Of a DNA stretch of 64,000 bases, positions 11,514 to 23,651 are shown piece after piece. The position numbers and the translations under genes were made by a program. The notes below the pieces were generated by a model that saw nothing but the letters and a program-made list of their open reading frames with translations, searched no databases and was not told where the DNA came from. Origin of the DNA: Utricularia gibba. Lineage: Eukaryota > Streptophyta > Magnoliopsida > Lamiales > Lentibulariaceae. How positions within the stretch are numbered: position 1 is the first letter of the stretch; every line of letters starts with the position of its first letter. The stretch spans positions 62,001 through 126,000 of the forward strand of contig NEEC01000002.1 in NCBI GenBank assembly GCA_002189035.1, written 5' to 3'.

Positions 11514-14500
11514 CTTCACCACCTACAAAAGAATGGTGATGACCTACACGGGGCAACCTGAAGCTCTTCGGGATTATGTGCGTGTGCTGTTACCTTTGTA
11601 TCTGTTTCCTTTTTCTTGGACGAAAGAAGAGGAGGAGCAAAGGTGTGCTGCAGATTGGCTAAAACCCCCACAATTGACGAAGGAAAAGGACACATTCAAA
11701 GCAGGCAGCTCGTGTGCTTAAGACAGAGGATGTTATGTGATAACATGACCTCGTAGACAAACAGCAACAACAACTTATAAAACATGTTTGTGTCGGTTCT
11801 CTTTTCCAAGGAAAAGAAAAATTGTTTCTTATATGTTGAAAAACCTTAATAATGATCTTTGTTTACTGCATCTAACAACATCTCATCTGCTTTCCTTGTT
11901 TCCTCTGTGGCGGGGCGGTGGCGCATGGCATGCCGACGGCGTTGCACGCCATCAATTCCAAAAGAGAGGATCAGCCAGGCAGGCTACCAACCACCGAAGG
12001 ACACCGTATTTACCTCCAAGCATAAAGACCCATCGCATATTCGTGGTGCTGCCTCTGGGCCCACACCCACTGTGCACACATTATTTTATTGTTTAATAAA
12101 TCAAAACCTTGTGGATGAACCATCTCCCACCACTGTAGCGGTTGACTGCTTTTGGCATCCGCTCGCATCTCCCTCTGTCTGTCTCTCTTTCCACGTGTGG
12201 TGGATGCGCCTCAGACAAGCCTATTATTTAATGTTGGATCACTCATGGGCTTAAGGCTTCCCCTTGCTGCTGCATTCAGTGAAATGATGGCTTTTTTTCG
12301 TGTTTGAGACCCTCAAACGACCCAAATCCTTGCTGCTCCTAGACATGCCTCGCAAAAATGAGACTGAATCATCAACTATCATCCACTCTCAGTTCTGTTA
12401 GTATCTGCACAAATTCTGTCATTTGAGCCAACTTTTGAGATGGTGCCAATGCTGTTAACGGCTTTCTTTCTCCTTCCCCCTCCCTGGTAAGCTCCATTTA
12501 ATAAAATACGTGGATCTGAAACCCGAATATAACTAAAAAGCCCGCACAGAACAACGATACTGCCACTCTGCCAGTAACTTCGCAGCCTTCCGTGTCTGTT
12601 GCAGCCCGGTAAAGAAAGAAATATGCATACGCAACCGATCATTTACATGCCCTAATTTCCGGCTGTCTGGAACCAACATAATAAATGGCATTATTACGTT
12701 GAACTAGCAAAAGCAGGGTGCGGGCGTCCCAGGGTTCCCTCAGCTCCCATTCTCCCCTGTGCGCGGTCCGGAGACGTTACGCTGCACTCTACCTGTGTGG
12801 TTCCAGAAAGTGGAATCAAGGGTAGGCTGCAGCTCCACCGTTGCACTGTTTTCGTACTTGTCTCATGTCTCCATGATACTGGAGTCACTAGCGCAACAGA
12901 TCAAACATTGGCAATCACGTTAATCAGCCATGACTAATTTCAATGAACAAATATGCGACTCTTTGGATACCAAGCAACAATCTCAGTGTGTGTAAATGTA
13001 TATGACAGGGATGCTACCTTGTACTTGGGAGGGAACGCATGAATCCTACCAGATGAGAGCAATTTCAATGCCACGAAGAACGGGGAGCGCGAAGGCTTTT
13101 TTTGAGGAGCCCTCTTTTTCTTTTGTGCGTGTGTCTTCTTGTCTTAGGGAGATTCACTTGCCGGCTCGCGTCCTTGTCTACGAAAACTCTCGCCTTGTTG
13201 AAAAACCCTAATTTCATGGAGAAGAAGGTTAGGCGAGCTCGTCTTTTGATGGCACCTCCTTTTTCGGTTAAGAAGAGGGATGCGGTATGGGCACCTTGAT
13301 AGTAGAGTTGTAAAGTGAAATCTTAGTCAGTCAGTCATCTGAGTCAATGAATTAATGGAGGAGAACTGGTGTCGCAAATGGCGAGACGGACTTTCTGTGA
13401 GTTAGTTAGTTTCCCTCTCAAATAACCAAACGTAGTCATATTCATTCCCATTTATAATTTTGCTTTCAATTTACAGGTCAGGGCATCAGTGCAGCGCAGG
13501 GCCAAAAGAAGAATTAGTGAGAGCGAAACGAAGAAAAGTCGAGTGGCAACGCGGAACCCCGCCGTTTGTGGTTGCGTGTGGGAGACTGTCTGAATCTGAG
13601 ACACGTTTGTGTGGCTCGGTTTTCCTTCATTTAACGTGATCCATCCACAGTCCACACATGTGACCGAATCATCCGGGGCGGCCCCAATGCAGAAAAGATT
13701 ACATCAGTGCACCGCTGTGTACGTGCAGTGCAAACCACTCTTCATATTCCAATCGCGCAAGGGTGACGACGGCGGGCTGCCTGATTCCTTCCCTAACTAT
13801 TTGTTCCTCAATCGCATCAAACTCAATTTTTGGTACTAACACATCATTTTTTTTGTAAAGAAAATTAATTTTATTGAAGTCTCCACTCTCTTTTGTTTGT
13901 TTGTTTGCTTTTTGTTTTTTTTTTTTCGTGAATAAAAATAAGGTGTCCTCCCTCTGCCATGGAGTACAGCTATGGAAAGTGAAGTGTCACGGCCCACATC
14001 CCAAGATGGGTCAGACTCTCCCTCTCTCTTACGCAGGCAGCCTTGGACATACAACCAACCAGGTGGAGCTCGAGTTGGGTCAATTTGAAAGAATGGTGTC
14101 ACTTCATCACTCTCCAGTCTGGTGTCGACCCCTTCGGTGAGTGCAATAGGCATGCAGCATCATAGACATGGAGTAAGTCCCTGGAGCTGTCCCCATTTCT
14201 AATTAACCATTGGAATCATGCTTGGCCTGGGAGCGACTCCCATCCACCACAGGCTGCAAAACCGTATCAAGAAACTTAATGGCAACTAGCATGGTGTGTA
14301 ATAGAATACCAAAGGCAATTAATCCGCCATTTCGGAGAAGCCCCTCTAGTCCACTGACCACCCACACGGAGCCTTGGTTGAAAATCTTGGCACCTACACT
14401 CCTCTACGTGTCTGTTTGGTCCCACCACCTACACCAAAAACATAACAAAACATGTGTGGTAATGCAATTAATAAGCAAAGGAAATAGGGGGTTGGTTATG

Positions 14501-15148
14501 GTTATTGCCATTAACAGGGTTGCACTATTCAAGCTCTAGATATATATATAACAGCGGTCTCTAATCACTTTGGCCTTTTCAAGCCGTAACAGGATTTAAC
14601 CCTAATTCTGCTGCTATCTCGTGTTGATAGAAAAATAAAAAAAGAAATAGAGTCCTAATTTTAAGTATCAGCACATGGCGTGCAAATGAAAAGTTGTGGA
14701 TGGAAATTTAAAAAGGTATACTGTACCACTTTATTGTATGTAGAAATCTGGGGTTGGATGGTGGCCTGGTCTCGAGCCAAGGGGGTGATAGGCACGACAA
14801 ACCTTCGTTAGGGGTGTTGATAAAAAATCTAGTGTCATTACTGCCTGTGTGGAAAGTAGATGAATCCGAGGTTCACCGAATGTCCACCCTCGGATTTCAA
14901 CCGATTTATGGAATGTCTTACTGATCCATTTATAATGGTTCAATTCTTGTATGATGTATTGCGAGAAGAAGAAATGCATCTTGCTGATTAGGAACTCGTG
15001 TGAGGGTTTTGCTCTTTGGCCTCTTGGTGCAGTAGGGGAGGTTGGTTTTTGGCTTTGTTCGCCGAGACTTGGTAAATGGTAATTACCAACCCACCGATCT
15101 AAAAAGCCTCCTACCTGATCTCCATCATCAAGTAGTGTGAGTGGGGGA
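11514..15148. other. Long intergenic region
   Basis: These 3.6 kb between two divergent transcription-factor genes hold no recognisable gene on either strand. Open frames are short, unconserved in look and mostly lack an ATG. The sequence is mixed, with pyrimidine tracts and an AAACCCTAA element followed by a 27-codon ATG frame at 13216-13299. It probably holds the extended promoters of the SOC1-like and WRKY genes. Confidence 0.45.
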
Positions 15149-15697
15149 ATGGATAACTACTCGTATCTGTTTCGGTCTTCTTCTTCTGCTTCCCCTCAAT
15201 TTTCCCTCGTGAATATGAGCAACAACCAGCACCATCATGTTCTTGGGGATTCAGCAGTAGCTTCGTGGGGTTTGAGGGTTCTGGGAGTCCTCAGATGATT
15301 AACGAATGTGGGGTTTCCGAGCAGCAGGAGAAGAAGGAAGACACGAGTGGCAGATTTGCTTTTAAGACCCGGAGTGAAGTTGACATCCTCGATGACGGCT
15401 ATCGCTGGAGGAAGTACGGACAGAAGGCTGTCAAGAACAACAGATTCCCCAGGTACCGTTGTTTCGTCTCCCTGAACGTTTGGGTTGATCCTTACAGTGC
15501 GTGCGCGCGTGCCTGGCAGGAGCTATTACAGGTGCACTTTCCAGGGTTGCAGAGTGAAGAAACAAGTCCAGAGGCAGTCGTGCGACGAAGGCGTTGTGGT
15601 GACAACCTACGAAGGGATCCATTCGCATCCTGTTCAGAGATGCGCCGACGACCTGCAGCACATAGTCGCTCAAATGCAAATCTACCCTTCCTACTAA
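15149..15697 (+). CDS. WRKY group IIc transcription factor (WRKY75/45/24-like), one frame break
   Basis: A W-box-binding transcription factor. Exons are 15149-15452 and 15520-15697, joined by an AG|G codon within the WRKY domain at the site typical of group IIc. The domain reads [20 protein letters not shown], then [18 protein letters not shown] with zinc ligands C-x4-C and the H-x-H of GIHSHPV. The tail [17 protein letters not shown] matches the WRKY75/45/24 group (phosphate-starvation, root-hair and senescence regulators). The ATG at 15149 (MDNYSYLF) is the family start. The frame it opens is one base out of phase with the WRKY domain; the break lies in the G4 run 15267-15270. One extra G gives 161 codons and restores a normal small IIc protein. 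Confidence 0.88.
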
Positions 15698-16772
15698 ACT
15701 TGTTAGGATCAGTTCCATTCCAGCAAATCAACCCGAACACCTCTTTGTGCCTTTTACGCTGAACACAATAGCAGATAAATAAAGGAAAACATTCCAAATG
15801 TGTTCTTTGCTTTACTTTCAAACCCTCCGTTCTTGGGGCTGTGAACAGATGGATACTTTTGTTTTTTTCAGAACGGAGTGGGCGTAGGCTGCTCCTTGCA
15901 AGATCAAACCCTTGAATTTGTTGCATCAGTAATGTCCAACCTTCTTTTTGATTCTTCATTCAACTCCAGCCCTAGGATAGGACTCCACTCTGCTCTGGGC
16001 GGGTTAATGTAGTGGGTTGGGCTTTGAATACGGTCCATTATTGTGCTCAATTTTTCAGCATCCAAAAGGCCCAAACTCAACTGTGTGCACTCTGCGTTTG
16101 AGAAATGCTCGCGCCGTAACCGCGGCTCATACTCTACAGTTGCTGCACTGTTTGTGAGACTTCTGGGGTTTTTTTTTGCTCGAATTGATCCGTCCCTCGA
16201 GATGCGTGCGACCGTTTTAACCAGGGATTGCACGGTGGCGATGATGTACGGAAACATGGGGCTCTTGTGGGGTTGTTCCTTGTCAAAGAAAGCCCAATTT
16301 CGTTGCCTGATTTTTCATGTCAGACGCTCTTAAGGTAACGTTTGATCTTGTCAATCCATACTGTGCTCGATTCATATGGTTTCGCAACGAGCAAGTGTTC
16401 TTTTCTATCGAAAATCAGAATTTGTAAAGCCAGTAGGCAATATTGTATGCCTGGGTCCTGTCCCAAACTCAATGATGTGTTGGTACGGTAGGTTGAGATA
16501 TTCATCCTCTTACGACTTGCTATTTAAGTGCATGCTTCATCCCTGCTCTCACTAGTCCCCTTTTCTCACTTCACTTGGATGGCTAATCTTCACTTAATTC
16601 TGTTCCCTGGCTGTAAAATGTGGCCTAACCATGGCATGTGATCGTGCAGGAATGCAGCCACTGTATCTAAATCTCTTTTTTCGTTTTGCCTCTATAGCAT
16701 CTCAAAGGGAGATGCGTTTCATCACATTAAACATATACATGTGGAGCAAGGTAACTAGAAGCGGCATCATTA
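15698..16772. other. Convergent intergenic region, WRKY / GNAT
   Basis: The 1.1 kb hold the WRKY 3' UTR and the GNAT 3' side. Several GGGCY or GCCCA motifs occur at 15990-16080, but no gene was seen on either strand. Confidence 0.4.
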
Positions 16773-17552
16773 TCACTTCAAATTCTCCGGCTTGTCCATT
16801 TTCTTTGCCATTACGACTCTTCTCCTTGTTCCGATCCACGGCAATGGCAGCACCCATGGGGGATCACGAGAAATAATGCGGTAACCTGCTCTTGAGTACA
16901 GGTTCTGGGCACCATAATCATCTTCATAAACTCTCAGCACAAGATACCGAAATCCCCATGCAGTGCAAACCACATCAGAGGCTTCCAACAGGGCTGTAGC
17001 AGCCCCCTGCCTCCTGAATTTTCTCAGCACGGCTATTCCAGAAACGTAGAGGTACTCGTCCACACCTTGCAGATGCTGAAGAATTGAACCTTCTCCCTGC
17101 GCGGTAACATCAACCACTCCAACAATTCCTTCGTTTGTGTCGCGTATTGATTCCACTACCAGACATGCATATCTATCAGGAGGCGAGTTCCTGAGCCTGT
17201 ACATGAGGCCTGAAAGCACCTCAGCCTTGAAAAACTCAAAGAAAAGATGATCGAATAGAAGCACGGGCTCGTGAAAAGCTTCAGCCTGAACAAAGGCGAC
17301 GTCCCTGGTGTCTTGAGTTTCCACCATCCGGCGTACCCGCCAGTTCTCATGGCTAATCAGGTACACAGGTGGTGCTGCTAAGGTTTCTGGGCATTCAGCA
17401 GATTTTGCGGCTACGAGCCCTGCAATCTTGTCGGTGATTTGCCAGCTGCAAGAGTGGGAAGATATCCATACCCGAGAAAGAGGAGGTATTTGCAATCGGA
17501 GGGGATGCCTGGTCAAAGCGCAGTGGCTATAAGGAGGAAGAAGATTAGCCAT
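16773..17552 (-). CDS. Plastid-type GNAT N-acetyltransferase
   Basis: A single-exon gene of 259 codons with ATG at 17552. The first 50-60 residues are rich in Ser, Arg and Leu with few acidic residues, like a chloroplast transit peptide. The GNAT fold follows, with the acetyl-CoA-binding motif A at about residues 184-196 (VLRKFRRQGAATALL; the R/Q-x-x-G-x-A pattern is RRQGAA) and the family block LVLRVYEDDYGAQNLYSRAGY. The arrangement resembles Arabidopsis plastid GNATs such as At4g28030, which acetylate Lys and N-termini of plastid proteins. The substrate cannot be read from the sequence. The gene is divergent from the SPL gene. Confidence 0.88.
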   Translation of the reverse strand: MANLLPPYSHCALTRHPLRLQIPPLSRVWISSHSCSWQITDKIAGLVAAKSAECPETLAAPPVYLISHENWRVRRMVETQDTRDVAFVQAEAFHEPVLLFDHLFFEFFKAEVLSGLMYRLRNSPPDRYACLVVESIRDTNEGIVGVVDVTAQGEGSILQHLQGVDEYLYVSGIAVLRKFRRQGAATALLEASDVVCTAWGFRYLVLRVYEDDYGAQNLYSRAGYRIISRDPPWVLPLPWIGTRRRVVMAKKMDKPENLK

Positions 17553-19167
17553 TTTCAGTGTGATGGGTATGTGTGTTGGTTTTTGAGTTCCTTGGTTACT
17601 AGCTCGCGGAAGTGTTCTGGCCTGGGAGCCCGGTGATCCGCAGCCATTCGTTTCATATCCTTGGGAATGGGATTGGGTTGTGAGAGATGAGATGATGATG
17701 ATGATGTAAGGTCAGAATCGCGGGCACAGTTTTTCGTTGCTGTAAATCGGAAGAAGAAGCATCGAAACTTAACCCAAAAAATGAATTTGAACCGTGGAAC
17801 TTATTTTCTATCAAGTACGATTAGGAAAGCCGACGGCATCCGATCCCGAGTCCGAGTGAGAGAGAAGCGAAGGCGAGTCGGCCCACGGGGTTTTCCACGA
17901 GACAAGAAGGAATGGGGAGGCCCACCATTGTAATTTTGGGTTTTCAATAGCAGTCTAGGGAAGGAAATTTGAGTGGCTGACAGGGAGCCAACAAGGCGTA
18001 CGCCTAATGTGCATCGAACTGTCACTTTCCGATGTGGAGCCAAAAGTCAGGGGGCTTCTGCTTTTCCCAGTTTCCTGCTCCTGCTGGCTGGCGGCTTCTG
18101 TTCTTTTTCTAGTTTATCGCTTTTCCTTTTGCTTTTGCTCGGTCTCTCCACCCAAGATTTCCGATTCACTTTCCCAATTTCGCTTATTCTCGCGCTTTCT
18201 CTTTTGGGCTCTCCCACTTGCCAAGGGTACTTGGTACCTCGCCGCCGCTTCAACATTTTCGTCGCGAACCCGCAACTGAAATTTTAGTAGAATTCCTCGA
18301 ATGCGTCCATCTCCCCACACCGTTGATTCCTTGGTCAGGTGTGGTTCTTTCTACCTGTAAAAAGAACGCTGATGTTTTTCAAACTAGGCTCTCTTGTTCT
18401 TTTCTTGTTTTCGATTCTTCCTCTCCCTGATGTACAACATGTTTCTTCCCGTATAGCCGTTGAATCGAGGGCAAAGATCTCATCTTTGGTTCTTTTTTTT
18501 TTTGTTATGAATAAATTCTGCGTGGATTTTGTAGTTCATGTGGTTGCTCCGTGTTCGGGTGGCTTTCATTTCAGCTAATCGGTGTTCGTGTTGATTGATT
18601 AGCAGTCGGATGTTGAAATATTGGGTTTCTGAGTTGAAGATTCTGCTGACTTTTTTTTTTCTCGCGATGGATTGATGCATCCGTCCTTTAATTATCACCA
18701 TATTTAAGACTGAAAAGTTTTCAATGGAGGGACCAGCTAACATCTATTGCGCTTAGCTGTCCCAACCAAGTGGCGCAGACACTCCATTAATGGCGCTGCA
18801 ACTGTGTCGGATACCACTCTTGACTCGTCAACTCTCCGACACCGACTCCTCCCACATAGTTGCTAATTGAAATCTATTAACCTCTTTTCTCAAACCTTTT
18901 TTTTTTATGTATTAACTTCACTGAGTTTGAATTGAAAGTGCCATCTCCAAGAGTCTGCTCCGGAGGTGCCGACTTCTTCTTTAGGCATTGGATACCCTCC
19001 ATCGCTGCTTATATGGTTTCTCTATTCTTCCTTGCTTTGCTTTGGTTGCTTCAGCGCTCTGATTGCATTTGCACACACTTCCTTAGGAGGGTCCTGCTGA
19101 ACCTGACACCAAGGTATCAGTTGGGAATACAGAATTTACAACTATCTGCAAGGCTGTTCCATATCTA
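17553..19167. other. Divergent intergenic region, GNAT / SPL, with probable SPL leader
   Basis: 1.6 kb between start codons. A GATGAT microsatellite lies near 17686-17706. From about 18000 the sequence is pyrimidine-rich with long T tracts (18489-18500, 18651-18660), as in 5' UTR introns of SPL genes. No protein gene was recognised. Confidence 0.45.
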
Positions 19168-20118
19168 ATGGAAGACGAATCTTCATCATCATCAACCAAG
19201 CGGGCTAAGCCACCGAGCAGCAGCACTTCCCAATCCCAAGTTCCTAATTGCCTTGTTGACGGTTGTCATGCTGATCTGAGTCTTGGCAGAGACTATCATC
19301 GGCGCCATAAGGTCTGCGAAGCTCACTCCAAGACTCCTGTAGTTACCATTGCAGGTCGTGAACAGCGCTTCTGTCAGCAATGCAGCAGGTATTAATTACG
19401 CACCAATTCATGTATTTAAGGTTGAAAGATCGAGTCTTTTTTTATGGTTACGTGTTGCAGATTCCATTCGTTGGTGGAGTTCGACGAGGCGAAGAGAAGC
19501 TGCAGGAAAAGACTAGATGGGCATAACAGGAGAAGAAGGAAGCCGCAGCCTGAATCCGTGGCTCCGAACTCAAGGTTCCCACCATTTGGGTGCGCGCAAA
19601 TGATGAGACCATCAGTTTTGCCCCCTGCGTGGCCCGGATTCATCAAAACGGAGAACGATTTAGCGCTCTGTTCTAATCAACGTAGAACAGAGTCGTTTCT
19701 CAAGTTCCCCTTCAAGGGAATTGATCATCATCAACATCAACAACAATTTCATTTCGATGAAACCTCCATTTCTTCGATGCCCAGTGATCCGAGATTCTTC
19801 AACGAAAGACGGAATCTTCAAGTAGTGGAGACCCAGGGTGCTCCCTCTCTTCTGTCAACTTCACCGCAAGCTACAGAAGAATTCAATTTGAACCGTAGAT
19901 ATAGAAACGAAGGTGCGATGCCACCCAGCACCACACAGGCTATGGCCCATGGCTTCAACTTCGGTCCGTTTCATCAGTTTCCTCAAGATATCAAGCCCGT
20001 TGTGTCTTCTGCTCAGATCCATGGGACCACACTCCATTTCCCAGAAATGTTTCAGCATGGGGGAGCCTCCTCATCTGGTGGCGGTTCTCATCAAACTCTC
20101 TCTTTTATGTGGGAGTAG
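19168..20118 (+). CDS. SQUAMOSA promoter-binding protein-like (SPL) factor, miR156-targeted
   Basis: An SBP-box transcription factor promoting the juvenile-to-adult and flowering transitions. Exons 19168-19388 and 19461-20118 give 292 codons. The SBP domain spans about residues 26-103: [11 protein letters not shown], the ligands in [22 protein letters not shown] split by the family intron [21 protein letters not shown], and the bipartite nuclear signal [14 protein letters not shown]. The remaining 190 residues are Ser/Gln/His-rich and end [14 protein letters not shown] near-perfect miR156 complementary site lies in exon 2. Size and site fit the SPL13/16/17-type small targets; the exact orthologue is unclear. 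The frame is intact. The FLC-like gene begins 378 bp after the stop. Confidence 0.93.
19838..19857 (+). promoter_or_regulatory. miR156/157 target site in SPL coding region
   Basis: GTGCTCCCTCTCTTCTGTCA matches the canonical SPL miR156 site at 19 of 20 positions (C instead of T at position 7). It encodes APSLLS in place of the usual ALSLLS. Confidence 0.88.
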
Positions 20119-20496
20119 AGAAGGGTGCAGCTTCGGTGTTGATTGATCAACCCCGACGGCCTCATGCTATTTGACTGCTGCTTCTACTGTCATTTGCAGT
20201 ACTCTTCCCTTGTCACCTCTGGGTGTATTCCGGAATGACGAATTCAATTATTATTATTACTTTTTACTGAAATCAAAACTGAACCCCAAACCCGCGACTA
20301 GCCGCCGCAACGGCGGTAGCCGGTTTCTGAACATACGGAAACTATTTGACTTGCGAAATTACGGCCACTTGCCTTCAGAAATTACATTTACCCCTCGGAT
20401 TCCGTTCGCATTCGGCATCCATTAAAGCGAACAGCTTCGGGTATATTCACCCTCGCAAAGTAGGTGAACTACAGGCTTTTGCTGAGTGGTGGAGAA
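20119..20496. other. SPL / FLC-like spacer
   Basis: These 378 bp hold the SPL 3' UTR and the promoter and leader of the FLC-like gene. No TATA box was obvious. Confidence 0.4.
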
Positions 20497-22240
20497 ATGG
20501 GGAGACGGAAACTAGAGATAAAGCGAATCGAGGACAAGAGCGCGAGACAGGTGACTTTTGCGAAACGGAGAAATGGGCTGTTGAAGAAGGCAAGGGAATT
20601 GTCGGTGCTCTGCGATGTGGATGTGGGCTTGATTATCTTCTCCAGCCGGGGGAAACTCTTCCATTACTGTAGCACATCCAGGTTCACGAAATTCAAACCT
20701 AATCTTGCATTCTTTGATAACTTTTCTTCCCGGAAAATCTTTACTCAGATCATGCCGGTTTTTTTTTTTTTACTCTTTTCTTGTTTGACCGTTTGAATGG
20801 ATGGCGTTTTGATTTGATTGGTGATATTTGAGTTGGAACACAAAAGAGGTATAGGGCAATATGGCTTTGAATTTAAGATAAAAGGAGGAACATGGGATTC
20901 ATGTTCTTGAATATAACTTCCTTCATGGATTGCTACTGCCTCTGGGGCATACTTAGTGAATCTTGTCTCATTACTTTTGTTGCTGTTACTTACAGTACTT
21001 GCCAGTTCGGTTGGCACCATTAGTGTTTCAATTGTTTCTATCAATCATTGCCCAGCTTGTCTGATATCGTGCTGCAATATCAAAGTCATGTTGAAAATGC
21101 TGGATGTCCTACTTCTGGAGATCGCCCAAGCAAGGTAATATTCATTTGGAAGTGACTAAAACAGACATCTCCTATACTGTTATATGATGAGAAACTAGAA
21201 TTAGGAATACACGCCGAACTTCGATTCGGTGTTTCGAACACCTAAAGCCAGTTTTGCGTGACCTTCCACACTAAAAAAAAAATTGCTTAGTCTCTCTTGG
21301 TCTGGTACCATTCTCAATATAAATACCCGCGAAGTGCAGGACGATTTTGTTTTGTTTTAGTGATTAAATTAGTTTGAGTGATTGAGTTTTTTTCATTCGA
21401 CCATGTCCCTGGAAGTTGGGATTTTAGCTTCTATTTGTGATCATGGGCTCTGTCAAGTTTGCTGGACTAGAATGATAGGATATCCACTGTGGGTTTTCGA
21501 ATTACATAGCAGGAACAGTGCTCAAATTCTCCTGGTGCTCTCACGGTCAGTGATTTCCTTGATTCAGTGGCGAGGTAACCCAACCCCTGTGTGTGTGTTT
21601 TTTCATTTAATATTCTAGCTATGTTTCATTTTTTAGCAGTCATTATCTTTTTCTAGGGAACTCACCGAGGGATGTGTCGACCAGTTTAGTTTAACGGACC
21701 TCATTCATCTGGAGAAACAACTTGAGATAGCTCTCATTCGAACCAGGGCTGCGAAGGTTTCGTTTTCCATTCACGACTTAAAAAGTTTGAATCCGCTACA
21801 ACTCCATTTAGTTACAATGATCTTCTGGCGTTTGGTTTGCCTTTTGCACTCCTGTTGTAGTATATATAGTTTCTTTTTCATGTTGTGCACTTTTCAACTA
21901 ATGCAGACGCATTTGCTTCTGGATTCACTTCGAGGTCTCCATGAGAAGGTAACTTGTCCGTCAGTTTGCTAGTCCTAGAAGAATGATAGCTGAAATACTG
22001 TCACGACTTTTAATGTGAACAGAGGAAGATGGTTTCAGAGGAAAGAAGACACCTGCAGGAGAAGGCATGCTGCCTGCCTTGACACAGCATCAATCTGCCT
22101 TGTCCTCGTTAAGGGAATTCATTATTTCTAAGCCACGCTTTTTGCAGTCGCAGGTTGTTGGGCGCAAGCCAACACAATCTACCAAAGAGGTGATGATGGA
22201 TCTCAACGTCGTCGCGCGAGATCAAATCATGCAAGACTAG
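20497..22240 (+). CDS. FLOWERING LOCUS C-clade MIKC MADS-box protein
   Basis: A MADS-domain transcription factor. Exons: 20497-20681, 21056-21134, 21513-21574, 21657-21756, 21907-21948, 22023-22064 and 22148-22240. The lengths 185, 79, 62, 100, 42, 42 and 93 follow the MIKC plan and sum to 603 nt (200 codons plus stop; FLC has 196). The MADS domain is [18 protein letters not shown]..., and the K region includes [22 protein letters not shown] then [17 protein letters not shown]. This lines up with FLC's VQLEEHLETALSVTRAKK...EKEKMLKEENQ better than with SEP, AP1 or SOC1. The tail is short. Intron 6 uses a GC donor. The frame is intact, unlike the neighbouring SOC1-like gene. FLC-clade proteins repress flowering in core eudicots; function here is inferred only. 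Confidence 0.85.
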
Positions 22241-23651
22241 CAAAACGGATACTTTGATGGTGTACTGATTTTTTTCATAGGAGCAAATAACCCCTTCCTT
22301 AAGCATTACTACTCTGGATAGTAGATGTGCACAGAAGCAGCAGCTCTGCTCTTTGTTAAAAAACTCCTGTGCATGGAGCTAATGATAAAACATGCTTTCC
22401 AGAAGAACAATCGCCATTTGTGTGATCTGGCCATCAATAAACAATTTTTTTTTATATAATTATAGTTTCTTTCTGTTATGTTATATAATTTTAGACAGGA
22501 ATCTGTGCGTGTTTTCTGAAACTAATTTCGTCAAAATTGCAGCAGGGTCGAATGGCAACAGACAAGAGCACAAGCAGGACGCCGGTGGACTCTGAAGGAG
22601 CTTTTTGTGGGTCCATTAGTTTGAGATTGGGCCGGTCCAACACCGGGTCGGCCCATCATTCCTCTTTTTCGGGAAACCTTGTCGCCCGAGTTGTTGAAGA
22701 TTGTAGTGACTGGCTCAAAACAATAATAATGGCGTAATGTAGTGAAGAATTAAACAAAAAAAAGGGTATTTTTCGATTACTTTTGCAACCTCACACACAC
22801 TGCTGTGCTGTTGTATTGCACGTTTAATTCTAACCGTGGTTAGGATTGTAGACCACCCATTCTATGCTTGAAAATTAACCATGGTTCCGTTACATGGGTT
22901 AAATGAACCCCAAAGGCAAGGGCCAGTTCTTCACTTTCGCAGTTTTGTCCAAGTTTTTTCTGTCTGTCTACCTTGAGCACTGAGGAAGATTATTCGGCAT
23001 ATTTTTAGGGTCCTTTCTTTCTGATATTCCGATTTTCTCGGTGTCTTTTTTTTTTCGTGGGGGATTTACAAATGGAATTTCGCTGCTGAATTTAGTCCTT
23101 CGCTCATACGGTAACGCGTGCTTCACTCAGATTTCATATTGTGTAGCTTGATCATCGTTTTTAGGGTTTTATACTGTGTACCGGAATGTGGGTTTAATAC
23201 TACACTGGGAGAGGTGTTAGATCTTGTTTGTAATGGTTTAACGGTTGGGTTGCTCGAGATTAGGCTGATTATCTCACTGCGCTTTTGTTTCGATTTATGT
23301 CGAAGCTGGTCTGCTCTTTTACCTGTTTGTGTGATGATGATCATGATGTGGGCTGATTTTTTGGTTTGTAGTTGAGTGACTGCCTACACTGTATCAAAGC
23401 AAAGCACGCTACCTAAACACAAAAGACGCAAGTTTGCATAAATCGCTAAACAACCTGTTAATGTTATTGAATTTTATGGTGTTGGACTGATGCATCTTAC
23501 TGCGTTCAGCTTTCTGGTGGGTAGAGATCGAGTTTGTGTGTGTACATGCGTATATGCTTGTTTTTTGAGTTCCGATTTCTTGATTAAATCATATGTTTTT
23601 TATATGTTGATGATTGATAGAGAGAAGCTCCATCCCAAGCAAAAACGGTAG
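22241..23651. other. Intergenic region and probable 5' leader intron of DnaJ gene
   Basis: Contains the FLC-like 3' UTR, then GGGCC/GGCCC motifs at 22626-22655 and TC-rich DNA. A T-rich stretch up to about 23620 (ending TTGATAG) looks like a leader intron just before the DnaJ start. No other gene seen. Confidence 0.45.

Noticed and set aside
13216-13299. A small gene starting MEKKVRRARLL after an AAACCCTAA leader motif
   Set aside because: Only 27 codons, no splice donor that extends it, and no recognised family.
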